64,000 nt of DNA, taken from NCBI RefSeq assembly GCF_026191635.1, contig NZ_JAKRRW010000019.1, forward strand, positions 50,984 to 114,983, read 5' to 3'. Below are positions 8,903-17,621 of the stretch, piece after piece (position 1 is the stretch's first letter; each line of letters opens with the position of its first letter). The translations under genes were made by a program, and so were the position numbers. The DNA is from Photobacterium obscurum. GTDB lineage: Bacteria > Pseudomonadota > Gammaproteobacteria > Enterobacterales > Vibrionaceae. Under the pieces are notes generated by a model, which saw nothing but the letters and a program-made list of their open reading frames with translations, was not told where the DNA came from and did no database searches.

Positions 8903-9885
8903 AGCGCATCGCAATTATCGGCGAGTGCATGATCGAGCTTAATGGTGCCCCTTTCGGCACCATGGAGCAGGCCTACGGCGGCGACTCGCTCAATACCGCT
9001 GTATACATGGCGCGCACCGCCGGGCAATCCGTTGCCGTCGACTACATCAGCGCACTGGGTAGCGATACCATAAGCGATGGGATGCTTAAACGCTGGCAAG
9101 AAGAGGGCGTCTGCACTGACTATGTGCAGCGGGATCCCGATCGCCAGCCTGGACTGTACCTGATCCAACTCGATGAGCAGGGCGAACGAACCTTCCTGTA
9201 CTGGCGTAACCAATCTGCTGCTCGCTTCCTGCTCCAGCATCCGGGTTTTGCCAAAATTGAAACTCACCTGCACAGCGTGGACATGGTGTATGTCAGTGGG
9301 ATCAGCTTGGCGATCCTGCCACCTGCTGACCGCCAGCGCTTAATACAGCTATTGGCCAAGCTGCACGGCAAAGGCATCGAAATCGCCTTTGATTCCAATT
9401 ACCGTCCGGCCCTTTGGCTAGGAGGAAAAGAAGCACAAGAGTGCTACCGGCAACTACTGCGTATTACCAACCTGGCTTTAGTGACCGATGACGACGAGCA
9501 AGCGCTTTGGGGCGACCACAACACTGACGAAACAATAAAGCGTCTCCAGCGTAGCGGTGTTGGCAAAGTCGTACTAAAAATGGGTGCAAAAGGTTGTCAG
9601 TACGTCAATTTTGCAACCTCTGAATCAGAACATGTTGCAACAACGCCGGTTCTCAAGGTGGTTGATACGACCTCTGCGGGTGACTCGTTTAACGCCGGTT
9701 TTCTTGCCGGGTACCTAACCGGGCTATCTCCACGTGAGGCCGCTCTGCAGGGGCATAAACTGGCAGGTGTCGTTATCCAGCATAAAGGGGCCATCATTCC
9801 AGCCTCTGTCACTCAATCAATCAACTTCAACACTACAAGTAATTCTACTAATTCATGTCATTCAACCAAGGAAGCAACCCAATGA
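8899..9885 (+). CDS. kdgK: 2-keto-3-deoxygluconate kinase
   Basis: Cytoplasmic kinase that phosphorylates 2-keto-3-deoxygluconate to KDPG using ATP (EC 2.7.1.45). The 328-residue product is a PfkB-family sugar kinase: IGECMIEL at the N-terminus, GGDSLNTAVYMAR, and the signature DTTSAGDSFNAGFLAG near residue 255, with the catalytic Asp and the anion-hole glycines. Its ATGA start overlaps the uxaC stop and its own stop overlaps the kdgA start, so the three genes are tightly coupled. Confidence 0.95.
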   Translation: MKRIAIIGECMIELNGAPFGTMEQAYGGDSLNTAVYMARTAGQSVAVDYISALGSDTISDGMLKRWQEEGVCTDYVQRDPDRQPGLYLIQLDEQGERTFLYWRNQSAARFLLQHPGFAKIETHLHSVDMVYVSGISLAILPPADRQRLIQLLAKLHGKGIEIAFDSNYRPALWLGGKEAQECYRQLLRITNLALVTDDDEQALWGDHNTDETIKRLQRSGVGKVVLKMGAKGCQYVNFATSESEHVATTPVLKVVDTTSAGDSFNAGFLAGYLTGLSPREAALQGHKLAGVVIQHKGAIIPASVTQSINFNTTSNSTNSCHSTKEATQ

Positions 9886-10508
9886 GTACTGTCTCTCAGC
9901 AACTAGCGGCAATTAAAGTTATCCCGGTTATCGCGATTGACCGTGCGGAAGATATTATCCCTCTCGGTAAGGCATTGGCCGATAACGGTCTCCCTGCAGC
10001 GGAAATTACCTTTCGCTCCGATGCCGCGGCAGAAGCGATTCGACTGCTTCGGGAAGCGCAGCCAGAAATGCTAATTGGTGCCGGTACGGTATTAAATCGC
10101 GAACAAGCCATTGCCGCGAAAGAAGCGGGCGCCACCTTTGTTGTATCACCAGGCTTCAACCCCAATACCGTCAAGGCTTGCCAAGAGATCGGTATTGATA
10201 TCGTTCCTGGCGTGAACAACCCTTCAACCGTTGAAGCGGCACTTGAGATGGGTATTACGACACTAAAGTTCTTCCCCGCCGAAGCATCTGGGGGGATCAA
10301 CATGCTTAAGTCACTGCTTGCACCCTACACGCAGGTACAATTCATGCCGACGGGCGGCGTAAATACCAAAAATGTACGCGACTACCTCGCCATTGATCGC
10401 GTGTTCGCCTGTGGCGGCACCTGGATGGTTGATAAAAAGCTCATCAATGAAGGGCGTTGGGACGAAATCGGCCGCCTGGCACGAGAAGCCTCTGAACTGG
10501 TGAAGTAA
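9882..10508 (+). CDS. kdgA: KDPG/KHG aldolase
   Basis: Class I aldolase that cleaves 2-keto-3-deoxy-6-phosphogluconate to pyruvate and glyceraldehyde 3-phosphate (EC 4.1.2.14), the last dedicated step of the pathway; also called Eda. The 208-residue product shows the family residues: catalytic Glu in AEITFRS, GAGTVLN, and the Schiff-base Lys in TTLKFFPAEA (about residue 130). The start at 9882 gives an ATGA overlap with kdgK and follows AAGGAAG; nine upstream in-frame codons lie inside kdgK. A terminator follows about 70 bases after the stop. Confidence 0.95.
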   Translation: MSTVSQQLAAIKVIPVIAIDRAEDIIPLGKALADNGLPAAEITFRSDAAAEAIRLLREAQPEMLIGAGTVLNREQAIAAKEAGATFVVSPGFNPNTVKACQEIGIDIVPGVNNPSTVEAALEMGITTLKFFPAEASGGINMLKSLLAPYTQVQFMPTGGVNTKNVRDYLAIDRVFACGGTWMVDKKLINEGRWDEIGRLAREASELVK

Positions 10509-10575
10509 GTCGCTACGACTCAAGAGCCTGTTTATCTTTCAACATCATTATGTGTTGAACCCAAATTTATCCGTT

Positions 10576-10603
10576 AGGCTTCCATATGGGGGCCTTTCTT
10601 TTA
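10576..10603 (+). terminator. Probable terminator after kdgA
   Basis: An imperfect hairpin, AGGC-TT-CC / GG-GG-GCCT with an ATAT loop, is followed by TTTCTTTT. It closes the uronate operon but may be leaky, since the next gene lies 40 bases further on in the same direction. Confidence 0.5.
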
Positions 10604-10643
10604 CTCTTATTTAGCCGCTATTAATCACAGGGATCCGTCGTTA

Positions 10644-11303
10644 ATGCATATCGCCTTTCTCTATACCCTAAAAGCCAACGAAGATCTCTTTCGGCCGTAC
10701 ATTGAAAAGTATCTAGGTGACATGGCCGTCACCGTTGCTCATTACACCGATGAGGTTCTATTGCATCAAGCCATGAAAGAAGGCCTGACAGACCGCGTTA
10801 AAGCAGCGGTGCAGCAAACCATATCAGCGATTGCCGCCAATGGCGCCGATATCATCATCTGTACCTGCTCTACAATTGGCGATCTTGCCGAAAACACAAC
10901 TGGTATTCGATCCAAGGTTATCCGCGTTGATCGACCGATGGCCGAGAAAGCCATGAAATATGATCACATACTCGTGCTGGCTGCGCTCACCAGCACGCTA
11001 GCACCGACCACGGAGTTACTCCAGTCCATCACTTCAGCAAGTGAAGGCGAGCAACAGAACGTTATAGAAGCCGTCGCCATACTAGACGTCTGGCCATATT
11101 ATTTTTCCGGCAATACCGAAATGTACACCAGAAAAATTGCCGCCTACATTGATAGCTTGCAATCACATCCCCAAGCAGTGCTTCTGGCCCAGGCTTCTAT
11201 GGCTCCAGCTGCCGGATATTGTACAAATAGCCACGTTGACATTTTGACCAGCCCCGAACTCTGCCTTCAATATCTGGCACAGCAGGTTTGTCGAGATGCC
11301 TGA
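10644..11303 (+). CDS. Asp/Glu racemase-like protein
   Basis: Cytoplasmic protein of the aspartate/glutamate/hydantoin racemase fold; the substrate is unknown. The 219-residue product shows one half of the two-Cys site clearly, in IIICTCSTIGD (about residues 71-81). The second Cys may be the one in AAGYCTNSH (about residue 194). It lies downstream of the uronate operon terminator and overlaps ygjV by 8 bases. Members of this superfamily include maleate isomerases and decarboxylases as well as racemases, so naming a reaction would be unsafe. Read-through from the uronate operon could link it to that pathway. Confidence 0.75.
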   Translation: MHIAFLYTLKANEDLFRPYIEKYLGDMAVTVAHYTDEVLLHQAMKEGLTDRVKAAVQQTISAIAANGADIIICTCSTIGDLAENTTGIRSKVIRVDRPMAEKAMKYDHILVLAALTSTLAPTTELLQSITSASEGEQQNVIEAVAILDVWPYYFSGNTEMYTRKIAAYIDSLQSHPQAVLLAQASMAPAAGYCTNSHVDILTSPELCLQYLAQQVCRDA

Positions 11304-11805
11304 GTTAGATTTCCCCCAGACTATTGGCATTATCGCGTTTCTTTTTGGCGCTAGCGCCTTCCTGCATCAGGACGGACATAAGTTCCGCATTCACCTAACG
11401 TTTTTTCAGATCATTCTTTGCTCACATTTTATTTTAATGGGGGCAATTACTGCAGCTTTGGGCTGTGGGATCAGTGCATTACGCAGCTACGCTTCGACCC
11501 GCACTCAGTCAAGTAAAGTCATGTGGTTGTTTATTGCGTTACTGTGGCTGATGGGTTTGCCCAATATTAATTATGGTTATGAAGTACTAACTATATTTGG
11601 AGCATCCGTGGCAACGTGGGGAATGTTCAAAGCGCAAGGTATTAAATTCCGCCTTCTTATTCTGTTTAATTCATTTTGCTGGTTAACAAACAATCTGTTC
11701 CTGGGGTCGATTGGTGGCAGTTTGATGGAGTCAACATTTATTATCGTCAACCTATTTACCATAGCCAGAATGACAAAATTAAGACAGGCCAAATATCAAA
11801 ACTAA
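11296..11805 (+). CDS. ygjV: Inner-membrane protein, YgjV family
   Basis: Membrane protein of unknown function. The 169-residue product has about five hydrophobic segments and matches the YgjV family: IIAFLFGASAFLHQD near the start, LTNNLFLGSIGGSLMESTFIIVN near the end. E. coli ygjV lies beside the uxaCA uronate genes, so its recurrence next to a uronate cluster is a conserved neighbourhood and hints at a role in uronate use. The first codons overlap the upstream racemase-like gene. A strong hairpin at 11837-11874 follows. Confidence 0.85.
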   Translation: MPELDFPQTIGIIAFLFGASAFLHQDGHKFRIHLTFFQIILCSHFILMGAITAALGCGISALRSYASTRTQSSKVMWLFIALLWLMGLPNINYGYEVLTIFGASVATWGMFKAQGIKFRLLILFNSFCWLTNNLFLGSIGGSLMESTFIIVNLFTIARMTKLRQAKYQN

Positions 11806-11836
11806 CATTATCGAACTACTTACTCCACGCATCTAT

Positions 11837-11874
11837 TAATACCACCCAAAGTTTATTTGTTTTGGGTGGTATTA
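11837..11874 (+). terminator. Strong hairpin after ygjV
   Basis: A perfect 14-bp stem, TAATACCACCCAAA with its complement, has a 10-base loop. It is followed by a modest T-rich stretch. It lies between the converging ygjV and the hypothetical gene at 11887. Confidence 0.7.
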
Positions 11875-11886
11875 TCATGGGTATTA

Positions 11887-12267
11887 TTATAGCAAAACCA
11901 AATAACCATCGCGCTGTTTCATCTCTGGGACAAAAGCTAATTTATCTGCAGACATTTTCAAACCATTATGCATTTTAATATGGTTTACCGTCCAGATAAC
12001 ACAGCCGTGAGGCAAGTTAAATAGACTTCTTACCTGAGAAAACAAATGACCATCATTAAATGAATCAGAAACTGATACAGCCCTTCCCTGCCATGCCCCC
12101 ATGACTTGCTGCGGGCTAACAGGTAAGTCTAAGTATAATATCTCTGGTTCAACATCCTTAATTATTTTCATACAAAGTCGAGAACCACCAGCTTCATGCT
12201 TCTCTACCCAAAGACGATGGGGAATGGCATTATCATCCCACTGTAGTACGTTGACATATTGATTCAT
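11887..12267 (-). CDS. Hypothetical protein, 126 residues
   Basis: I do not recognise this gene. The product is soluble and balanced in charge, with no signal peptide or membrane segment. TTAGGTCG precedes the ATG at a fair distance. It has the residue pattern of a folded protein (WDDNAIPHRLWVEKHE near the N-terminus, regularly spaced hydrophobic residues), unlike the low-complexity shadow ORFs nearby. It converges with ygjV. It stands alone, with about 430 non-coding bases upstream. Confidence 0.55.
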   Translation of the reverse strand: MNQYVNVLQWDDNAIPHRLWVEKHEAGGSRLCMKIIKDVEPEILYLDLPVSPQQVMGAWQGRAVSVSDSFNDGHLFSQVRSLFNLPHGCVIWTVNHIKMHNGLKMSADKLAFVPEMKQRDGYLVLL

Positions 12268-12632
12268 TATGCGACCTAATTGACTAGTTAGATTTCGTTC
12301 CGAATAACAACCTTTTTGGCTGAGGCTGGTTTGTTAATAGCAGCCAATGAGGCTACTAATTATTATAAACAACAATTTTATTACCAGGTGATGATAACAA
12401 TGATTCACCAACGACAGACATACAACATATATTTATTAAAAGTGAACTTAAGCACCTATTATCAAGTAAGGCCCTTCATCTTTACGGCAAGACACATTGA
12501 GAATAAATGTGGTTGAGTAATATATGGTTCATCACCTTTCGAATTAAGCTAATTATATAACAAAATTGTCGTTTGACCGTCTGAGTAAAAGCAAAAATAG
12601 GACCATGATCAAAACATTTATCCAACCATAAA
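12268..12632. other. Intergenic region, AT-rich
   Basis: No supported gene. A 66-codon frame on the plus strand (12316-12516) has no ribosome site and an AT-driven composition. The region presumably contains the promoter of the 126-residue gene. Confidence 0.6.
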
Positions 12633-12662
12633 ATAAGGGGATATCATTTGATATCCCCTTAT
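12633..12662 (-). terminator. Terminator after the GH3 gene
   Basis: A 12-bp stem ATAAGGGGATAT with its complement surrounds a 6-base loop. Read on the minus strand it is followed by TTTTATGG, typical of an intrinsic terminator. It lies 31 bases past the GH3 stop. Confidence 0.85.
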
Positions 12663-12693
12663 GCAGTTTAACGTCAAGCAACTTTCAGTAACT

Positions 12694-14778
12694 TTACTGC
12701 TCGTCTTCCTGGGCTGTATTTCCGTAGCTCAAGCCCCAGCCAAATGGATATAGCGTATCACCCTCTTGGTATCCTGGAGTATCAGAGAATTGTCGTTGGA
12801 TCGCCCCAGCATTATTTGCAAGTGCAAATGGTAGCTTACCCTGCGGATTAAATTCTCCGGCAATAACATCCATCAATGCCGCATCAGAGACACCAAAGGT
12901 TGCTAATGTTGCCCCGGCATTTTTCATTCCACTTTCTTCATCTAAGACGAAAGGCTGACGGAAATTAATCGCCAGGATTGTCTTCTCGGCACCAATTTCA
13001 TTCATCACGCTCTGAATGTCATTGAGACTCGGTGATATTGACCAGGACGTTGCCGCTTCCATCCCTGTAAAATCAAGAGTACTTAACTCGTCAGGATTTG
13101 CCCCGCCAAAGATAAGTTCTGGGTCTGAACCATCATTGGTCACAAAAACACGGATCATTGCATAGTCCGTATCGGCTGGTATCTCAGGCCTTACCTCACG
13201 ATCTTCGTAATCTCCAGACACAACGTCAAAGCCGGCATTTTCCGCGATAGTTGTATCAACACCCATGGTATAAACTTTAACCTTATCATCAGGAGAAGAA
13301 ACTAACGGTAGGGTTTTATTGACACCCACGCCTTTGTTATCAAGCAGGACAACCGACTTCCGCTGGGCTTCAAAAGCGAGATCCTGATATTCCTTTTTCC
13401 CTAAAGTCACCGTTGCTTGCTGAGGATCAACGTAGGCATTTTCAAACAAGCCCAACTGGAACTGCTCTTTTAGCAGCCTCTGTACAGAAATATCAACACG
13501 ATCTTCGGTTAAATCATCCGACTCAAGTACATCCAAAATAGTCTTGTTCGTATGATAACCCGACAGCACGTCAGAGCCTGCTTCAACTGCAACCGCTATC
13601 TGCTCTTGCTCGGTGAGATCTTCAAGTCCCCATGCACGATCACCGATGATACCGGTATCGGTGTTGACATAGCCCTGGAACTTCAGGTCTTTCCTTAATA
13701 ATTCTGTAACGATGCCTTTAGAGAAGGACATACCGACATCATTCGGCTTAACATCCTGATCGACTGGGATACCATAGTACGGCATGATTGACGCCGCACC
13801 GGCATCAATTGCCGCAATAAATGGAATTAAGTGATAGTCGAAATTATCACCTTCATAATTCTGATTTTTACCAAAGTCATAATGCGGGTCACCACCGTCC
13901 TCCTGAGGGCCACCGCCAGGGAAGTGCTTGATCGTTAATGCAATACTGTCTTCATTCAGAGACTTGCCCTGCAGCCCGGTAATTAATGAAGCCATAATAT
14001 CTGCTGCCAGTTCAGCATCTTCGGTAAAGGTCTCGTGTACACGATACCAACGAGGTTCCGTCGCAAGATCCATCATATAACCGTACATGCTTCGCAGGCC
14101 AATCGATGACCATTCGTCATTCATCACCTCAGAAAACTCGGCGATCAAGTCCATATCACGGGTTGCAGCCAAACCGGCTTCTTTGGGCCAGGCAGAAAAT
14201 GCGCCGGAAGAAACGTTAATTCCGGCTCGGGCCGCAGGATCGATATGATTACGCGCATTAGACTTGAACAGAACAGGGATACCATGAGGCGTTTTCTCGG
14301 CCAGTTCTTGCATTGAGTTCATGAAGATTGCCGCTTCTTCCGGGGTAATTTCTGCTCCAGAGCGGCCACCCACCACATCGCGATCAGGCTCGGCCATTAC
14401 CGGATTTCGGAAAATAAACCGGGTCATTTTTTCATTATTAACATATTCCTTCGCCGCATCAGGCAATTTGCCATAACTGTCTGCGTTTAAGGTATCAATC
14501 ATCATCATGCCGGTTTTTTCTTCAAGGCTCATTCGCTTAACAAGATCCGCGCTCCGTTCTTCAGCGCTAAGTCTCCAGTCCTCGTAAGGCTCAAGCTTGC
14601 CATTACCATTCGCATCACGAAACTGGTAACCATCGACTTCGATAACCGCGTGTACACGCGACTCAATGGCTGGTTGCAATAATTCATCTTTGCCATCATT
14701 GGACTTAGAAGAGGAATTACAACCTGCGAGTACAAGTGCCACTGCTAAAGGCGTTAGGGTAAAGAGTTTGCTGTTCAT
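12694..14778 (-). CDS. GH3 family glycoside hydrolase, lipoprotein
   Basis: Predicted membrane-anchored exo-acting beta-glycosidase. The 694-residue product starts with a lipoprotein signal (MNSKLFTLTPLAVALVLAGC; lipobox LAGC). Near residue 55 is an EF-hand-like calcium loop DANGNGKLEPYEDW, seen in many GH3 enzymes. The N-terminal GH3 barrel carries KHFPGGG and ends with GYVNTDTG, where Asp is the expected nucleophile; the C-terminal GH3 domain follows with KSVVLLDNKG. The start at 14778 was chosen because the 24 upstream in-frame codons precede the lipoprotein signal; AAGGATAACA is its ribosome site. The promoter contains TTGGTTAACCAA, the hexuronate operator, so it may release uronate-containing sugars or their partners. 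The substrate is unknown. Confidence 0.9.
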   Translation of the reverse strand: MNSKLFTLTPLAVALVLAGCNSSSKSNDGKDELLQPAIESRVHAVIEVDGYQFRDANGNGKLEPYEDWRLSAEERSADLVKRMSLEEKTGMMMIDTLNADSYGKLPDAAKEYVNNEKMTRFIFRNPVMAEPDRDVVGGRSGAEITPEEAAIFMNSMQELAEKTPHGIPVLFKSNARNHIDPAARAGINVSSGAFSAWPKEAGLAATRDMDLIAEFSEVMNDEWSSIGLRSMYGYMMDLATEPRWYRVHETFTEDAELAADIMASLITGLQGKSLNEDSIALTIKHFPGGGPQEDGGDPHYDFGKNQNYEGDNFDYHLIPFIAAIDAGAASIMPYYGIPVDQDVKPNDVGMSFSKGIVTELLRKDLKFQGYVNTDTGIIGDRAWGLEDLTEQEQIAVAVEAGSDVLSGYHTNKTILDVLESDDLTEDRVDISVQRLLKEQFQLGLFENAYVDPQQATVTLGKKEYQDLAFEAQRKSVVLLDNKGVGVNKTLPLVSSPDDKVKVYTMGVDTTIAENAGFDVVSGDYEDREVRPEIPADTDYAMIRVFVTNDGSDPELIFGGANPDELSTLDFTGMEAATSWSISPSLNDIQSVMNEIGAEKTILAINFRQPFVLDEESGMKNAGATLATFGVSDAALMDVIAGEFNPQGKLPFALANNAGAIQRQFSDTPGYQEGDTLYPFGWGLSYGNTAQEDEQ

Positions 14779-14838
14779 TGTTATCCTTATCTTTCTTGTC
14801 TGGCAGAAACTGCATATACAGTATCGACAAGAAAATAA

Positions 14839-14850
14839 TTGGTTAACCAA
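14839..14850. promoter_or_regulatory. UxuR-type operator upstream of GH3 gene
   Basis: TTGGTTAACCAA is identical to the operator at 3979-3990 and lies about 60 bases upstream of the GH3 ATG. Further half-sites of the AATTGGT type occur at about 14875-14882, 14900-14906 and 14986-14992. Confidence 0.6.
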
Positions 14851-15002
14851 AACAGTCGAAATAGCAGATCGAGATCAACCAATTATTATATCTTGATTAA
14901 ATTGGTCACAAAACAAAGGATGTAAATAATATTATTCATGTTAATGCCGTATTAATCACAGACAGCGACTGTCCCCGATGATATTGCCCGACCAATTAAC
15001 CA

Positions 15003-15271
15003 TAGGGTGTGTCCCTTAATTATGTTGCGCCCATCGCTGCTGCAATTTTCAAGCAGAACAACTTGAAAATCACGTAATTTGGTGGGCCAAACAATTGATT
15101 TTTAAGGCAGTTATGCACAGAAAATAGCGCAGCCCGAAGGGTTATGGCCAAAATCCGCGCTAGCTGCCCTAAATGGCTTGAAGATAGAACCACTATGTTC
15201 ATCGCCATTTCGATTGCTACCACGAATTTTGACCAATAACGATAGTGCAAATAATTGAGGGACACACCCTA
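15003..15271. mobile_element. MITE-like element with TAGGGTGTGTCCCT inverted ends
   Basis: About 269 bases bounded by terminal inverted repeats: TAGGGTGTGTCCCT at 15003-15016 and its exact complement ending at 15271, with imperfect pairing continuing for about 8 more bases (AATTAT, TGC). No transposase is encoded; an 81-codon frame inside is not a recognisable protein. It lies between the GH3 promoter and the LysR pseudogene, and its right end supplies the LysR stop codon. It is probably mobilised in trans. Confidence 0.75.
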
Positions 15272-16181
15272 CGACTCAGCGGCCAGCAATGCCCGAAACT
15301 GGCCTTTGAACGCCTCTATCGCAGCAGCTTTTACCGGTCCCGTTTGCCCCTGCTGGCAGTGCAGCAAAGCATAGCCCCAACGACCAACGTGGTTAAGAAA
15401 GTCGACTTCCAGCCGTTTTAGCTTGGCTCGAAATTCCGGAGATTCGGCAACATGAAGCGGTAACAGCGCCCAGCCCGAGTCCTGCAACAGCCCCAGCAAC
15501 ACATCCATGTTGCTGATCATACTGTTACGGGCTGACATTCTCAGGGTTTCTCCCAGTCCGGCATTGGCATAATTCTCCAGCATGTACTGCTGCTGGCTCT
15601 GCAAATCACTAAGAGTAACAATAGGCAGGCTCTGTAAAGGTGAGTTATATGATGTGTAAAAGTGAAAGGCCATGAAGCCCAAGTTAATAAAGGCTATCCC
15701 TCTCGGTGGTACCATGGTCCTGGCTGAGTTCATCACTACCGTCAGATCAACCTTACCGGCAAGTAACGCCTCTATCCCTTCCTCTTTGCCTCGGTGCAAC
15801 CAATGGATCTGCGTATCAGGAAACTGCTCCCTCAACTTTGCGTCAATGTTGCAAATCACGGCTACGGGCAGGGTGACATCATGATAAATAGTCAACTCCC
15901 GGTTCTTGCTGGTTAAAGAGGCTTTCGCTGACGCTCTGTAGCTGTTCAGCCTGCCGGATCACCAACATAGCATGGCGAAAAATGGGCTGGGCGACGTCCG
16001 TCATAACCGGGAACTTTCCGCTGCGGTCAAACAGCTCCAGCCCCAAATCAATCTCTAGGTTGCCTACCTGCTGGTGTATGGTCGAGCGATCTTTCTTCAA
16101 TACACGTGCCGCCTTGCTAAATGATCCCTGCTCGGCCACAGCAACAAACGCCTGCAGCTGATCAAACGAAAAACGGAGCAT
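15269..16181 (-). pseudogene. LysR-family regulator broken by a one-base frameshift
   Basis: The first part (16181 down to about 15900) encodes a LysR winged helix: LQAFVAVAEQGSFSKAARVLKKDRSTIHQQVGNLE, reversed in lower detail here by position, residues 9-43. It then runs to an early stop. The second frame (to 15269) encodes the LysR effector domain, including VTLPVAVICNID and HRGKEEGIEALLAGKVDL. Removing one G from the GGG run at 15898-15900 joins the two as ...QEPELTIYHDV..., giving about 305 residues, the normal LysR length. Either the gene is inactive or the base is an assembly error. Its stop codon TAG is the first three bases of the MITE end, so the original tail was probably replaced. 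It is divergent from the amidase gene at 16325, which it may once have regulated. Confidence 0.85.
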
Positions 16182-16324
16182 CCTAGGGTTCCTTTTGTTG
16201 GGTTTTTACCAACATAACTGAGATTACATGTGTGATGAAGTCCCTAATATAGGAAGCGTGACTTACGTATAGCAATCGAGAAAAGTACCCAATAACTCCC
16301 TATAGTTCGATGAAGAGGCTGCTC

Positions 16325-17377
16325 ATGAAAAAAAATAAAATTGTTCTCGCAACTGCCGTTGCTCTTGGTATGACATTGACTGCAACTGCCGCTGAAGCTT
16401 GCTCTCGGTTGATCTGGGAAACCGAGAACCACGGGGTATTTGTTTCTCGTACGATGGACTGGATGGTCGAAACCCATCCAACCATCGATGTTCGCGCCAA
16501 GGGGCAATCTTACCGAGGAGCCGAGTCGGGCGATGACAGCAAGCAGTGGACCTCGAAATATGCCTCTATTATGGCAACTTTCTATGGCAAAGCCGGTGTC
16601 GATGGGTTCAATGAAAAAGGCCTGGCCGCCAACGCACTCTACTTCGGAGAAGAAACCCCGGGCGAATATAAAGCTGATAGGCCCCAGCTAGAAAACTCAC
16701 GGATAGTACCTTATATCCTAGATAACTTCGCAACAGTCAAAGAAGCCGTGGCGGGGCTGAAAAAGGTTCAGGTTCAGCAATTTGGCCACAATGACGAGTT
16801 ACTCAAAGGGCACTACGCAATTCAGGATGCCAGCGGAGACTCTGCCATTATGGAGTTTATCGACGGTCAATGGGAGATCTATCACGGCAAGCAGTATGAC
16901 GTGCTAACCAATAGCCCAGAATACAGCCAGCACCTGAAAAGCTGGGAAGAGCAAAAGCCTAAAAGCCAGGACGTTATCAACGGTTCTTTCGAGCTGCCGG
17001 GCAACGTGGCCTCCGATCAGCGATTTATCTGGAACAAATATATGCTCGCGCAACTCAAAGAGCCAAGTAGCTATCAAAATGGCCTAGCGAAAATTAACAG
17101 CTCCACCTACCACGTTCCTTTAGATGCCGCGAACCGCGAAACGAACGGAGTCATGACAGGCTATGCCACCCAGTATTCACTGGCTTATAACCTCGACCAG
17201 AAGATCATGAACGTTCGTTACCAGTTCGGAGACGTTTATACCCAATACTCCGTCGACTTCAATAAGCTCAATGACGGCAAAAACTATACCCTAAAAGCGG
17301 ATAGCCAAGACAATGTCGGAGAAGTAAGCCAACGCTTTATCCAACACGACGGAGTAATGGCTCAGTATAAAATGTAA
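16325..17377 (+). CDS. Choloylglycine-hydrolase family linear amide hydrolase, periplasmic
   Basis: Ntn-hydrolase of the penicillin V acylase/bile salt hydrolase family, which cleaves linear amide bonds. The 350-residue product has a signal peptide ending TATAAEA, immediately followed by the Cys nucleophile in CSRLIW; signal cleavage would therefore expose the catalytic Cys. SRTMDWM follows with the conserved Arg/Asp. The start at 16325 follows AGAGG; the ATG at 16310 is in frame but lacks a ribosome site. Gram-negative members of this family have been shown to hydrolyse acyl-homoserine lactones and penicillin V, so quorum-signal degradation is plausible but unproven. A disrupted LysR gene is divergent from it. 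Confidence 0.88.
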   Translation: MKKNKIVLATAVALGMTLTATAAEACSRLIWETENHGVFVSRTMDWMVETHPTIDVRAKGQSYRGAESGDDSKQWTSKYASIMATFYGKAGVDGFNEKGLAANALYFGEETPGEYKADRPQLENSRIVPYILDNFATVKEAVAGLKKVQVQQFGHNDELLKGHYAIQDASGDSAIMEFIDGQWEIYHGKQYDVLTNSPEYSQHLKSWEEQKPKSQDVINGSFELPGNVASDQRFIWNKYMLAQLKEPSSYQNGLAKINSSTYHVPLDAANRETNGVMTGYATQYSLAYNLDQKIMNVRYQFGDVYTQYSVDFNKLNDGKNYTLKADSQDNVGEVSQRFIQHDGVMAQYKM

Positions 17378-17397
17378 TTATCATTCGCTAGACACTC

Positions 17398-17428
17398 AAA
17401 GAGCCTGCGCTTCCCGCCTAGGCTCTTT
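17398..17428 (+). terminator. Terminator after amidase gene
   Basis: AAAGAGCCT/AGGCTCTTT forms a perfect 9-bp stem 20 bases after the stop. The following bases merge into a MITE-like element. Confidence 0.75.
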
Positions 17429-17586
17429 ATACCAATCTAAATATCTAATCATTTTTCATGGTTAAAATTACCAACTACAGTGTTGGCAATTTTGTAATTA
17501 GAACCACTAGTTACTGCAATTCCCGCCTTGTATTTAGCTATTTTTCCTCATGAAAAAATAGATCATCTACTTATCCAGATTGGTAT
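17429..17586. mobile_element. MITE-like palindromic element with ATACCAATCT ends
   Basis: About 158 bases that begin ATACCAATCT and end AGATTGGTAT. Similarity between the two arms continues inward: ATA, then TTTTTCATG near 17452-17460 pairs with CATGAAAAA near 17549-17557. No coding capacity. It lies in the gap between the amidase and amidohydrolase genes, ending 36 bases before the latter, so it may influence its promoter. Confidence 0.7.
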
Positions 17587-17621
17587 TATTAGTGCTCTTA
17601 TAATCATCGTTATCTAGTATC

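Noticed and set aside
12316..12516. 66-codon plus-strand frame
   Set aside because: No ribosome site, composition follows local AT content, and no recognisable pattern.
15020..15265. 81-codon minus-strand frame inside the MITE-like element
   Set aside because: Lies between inverted repeats, has no transposase motif and no ribosome site.
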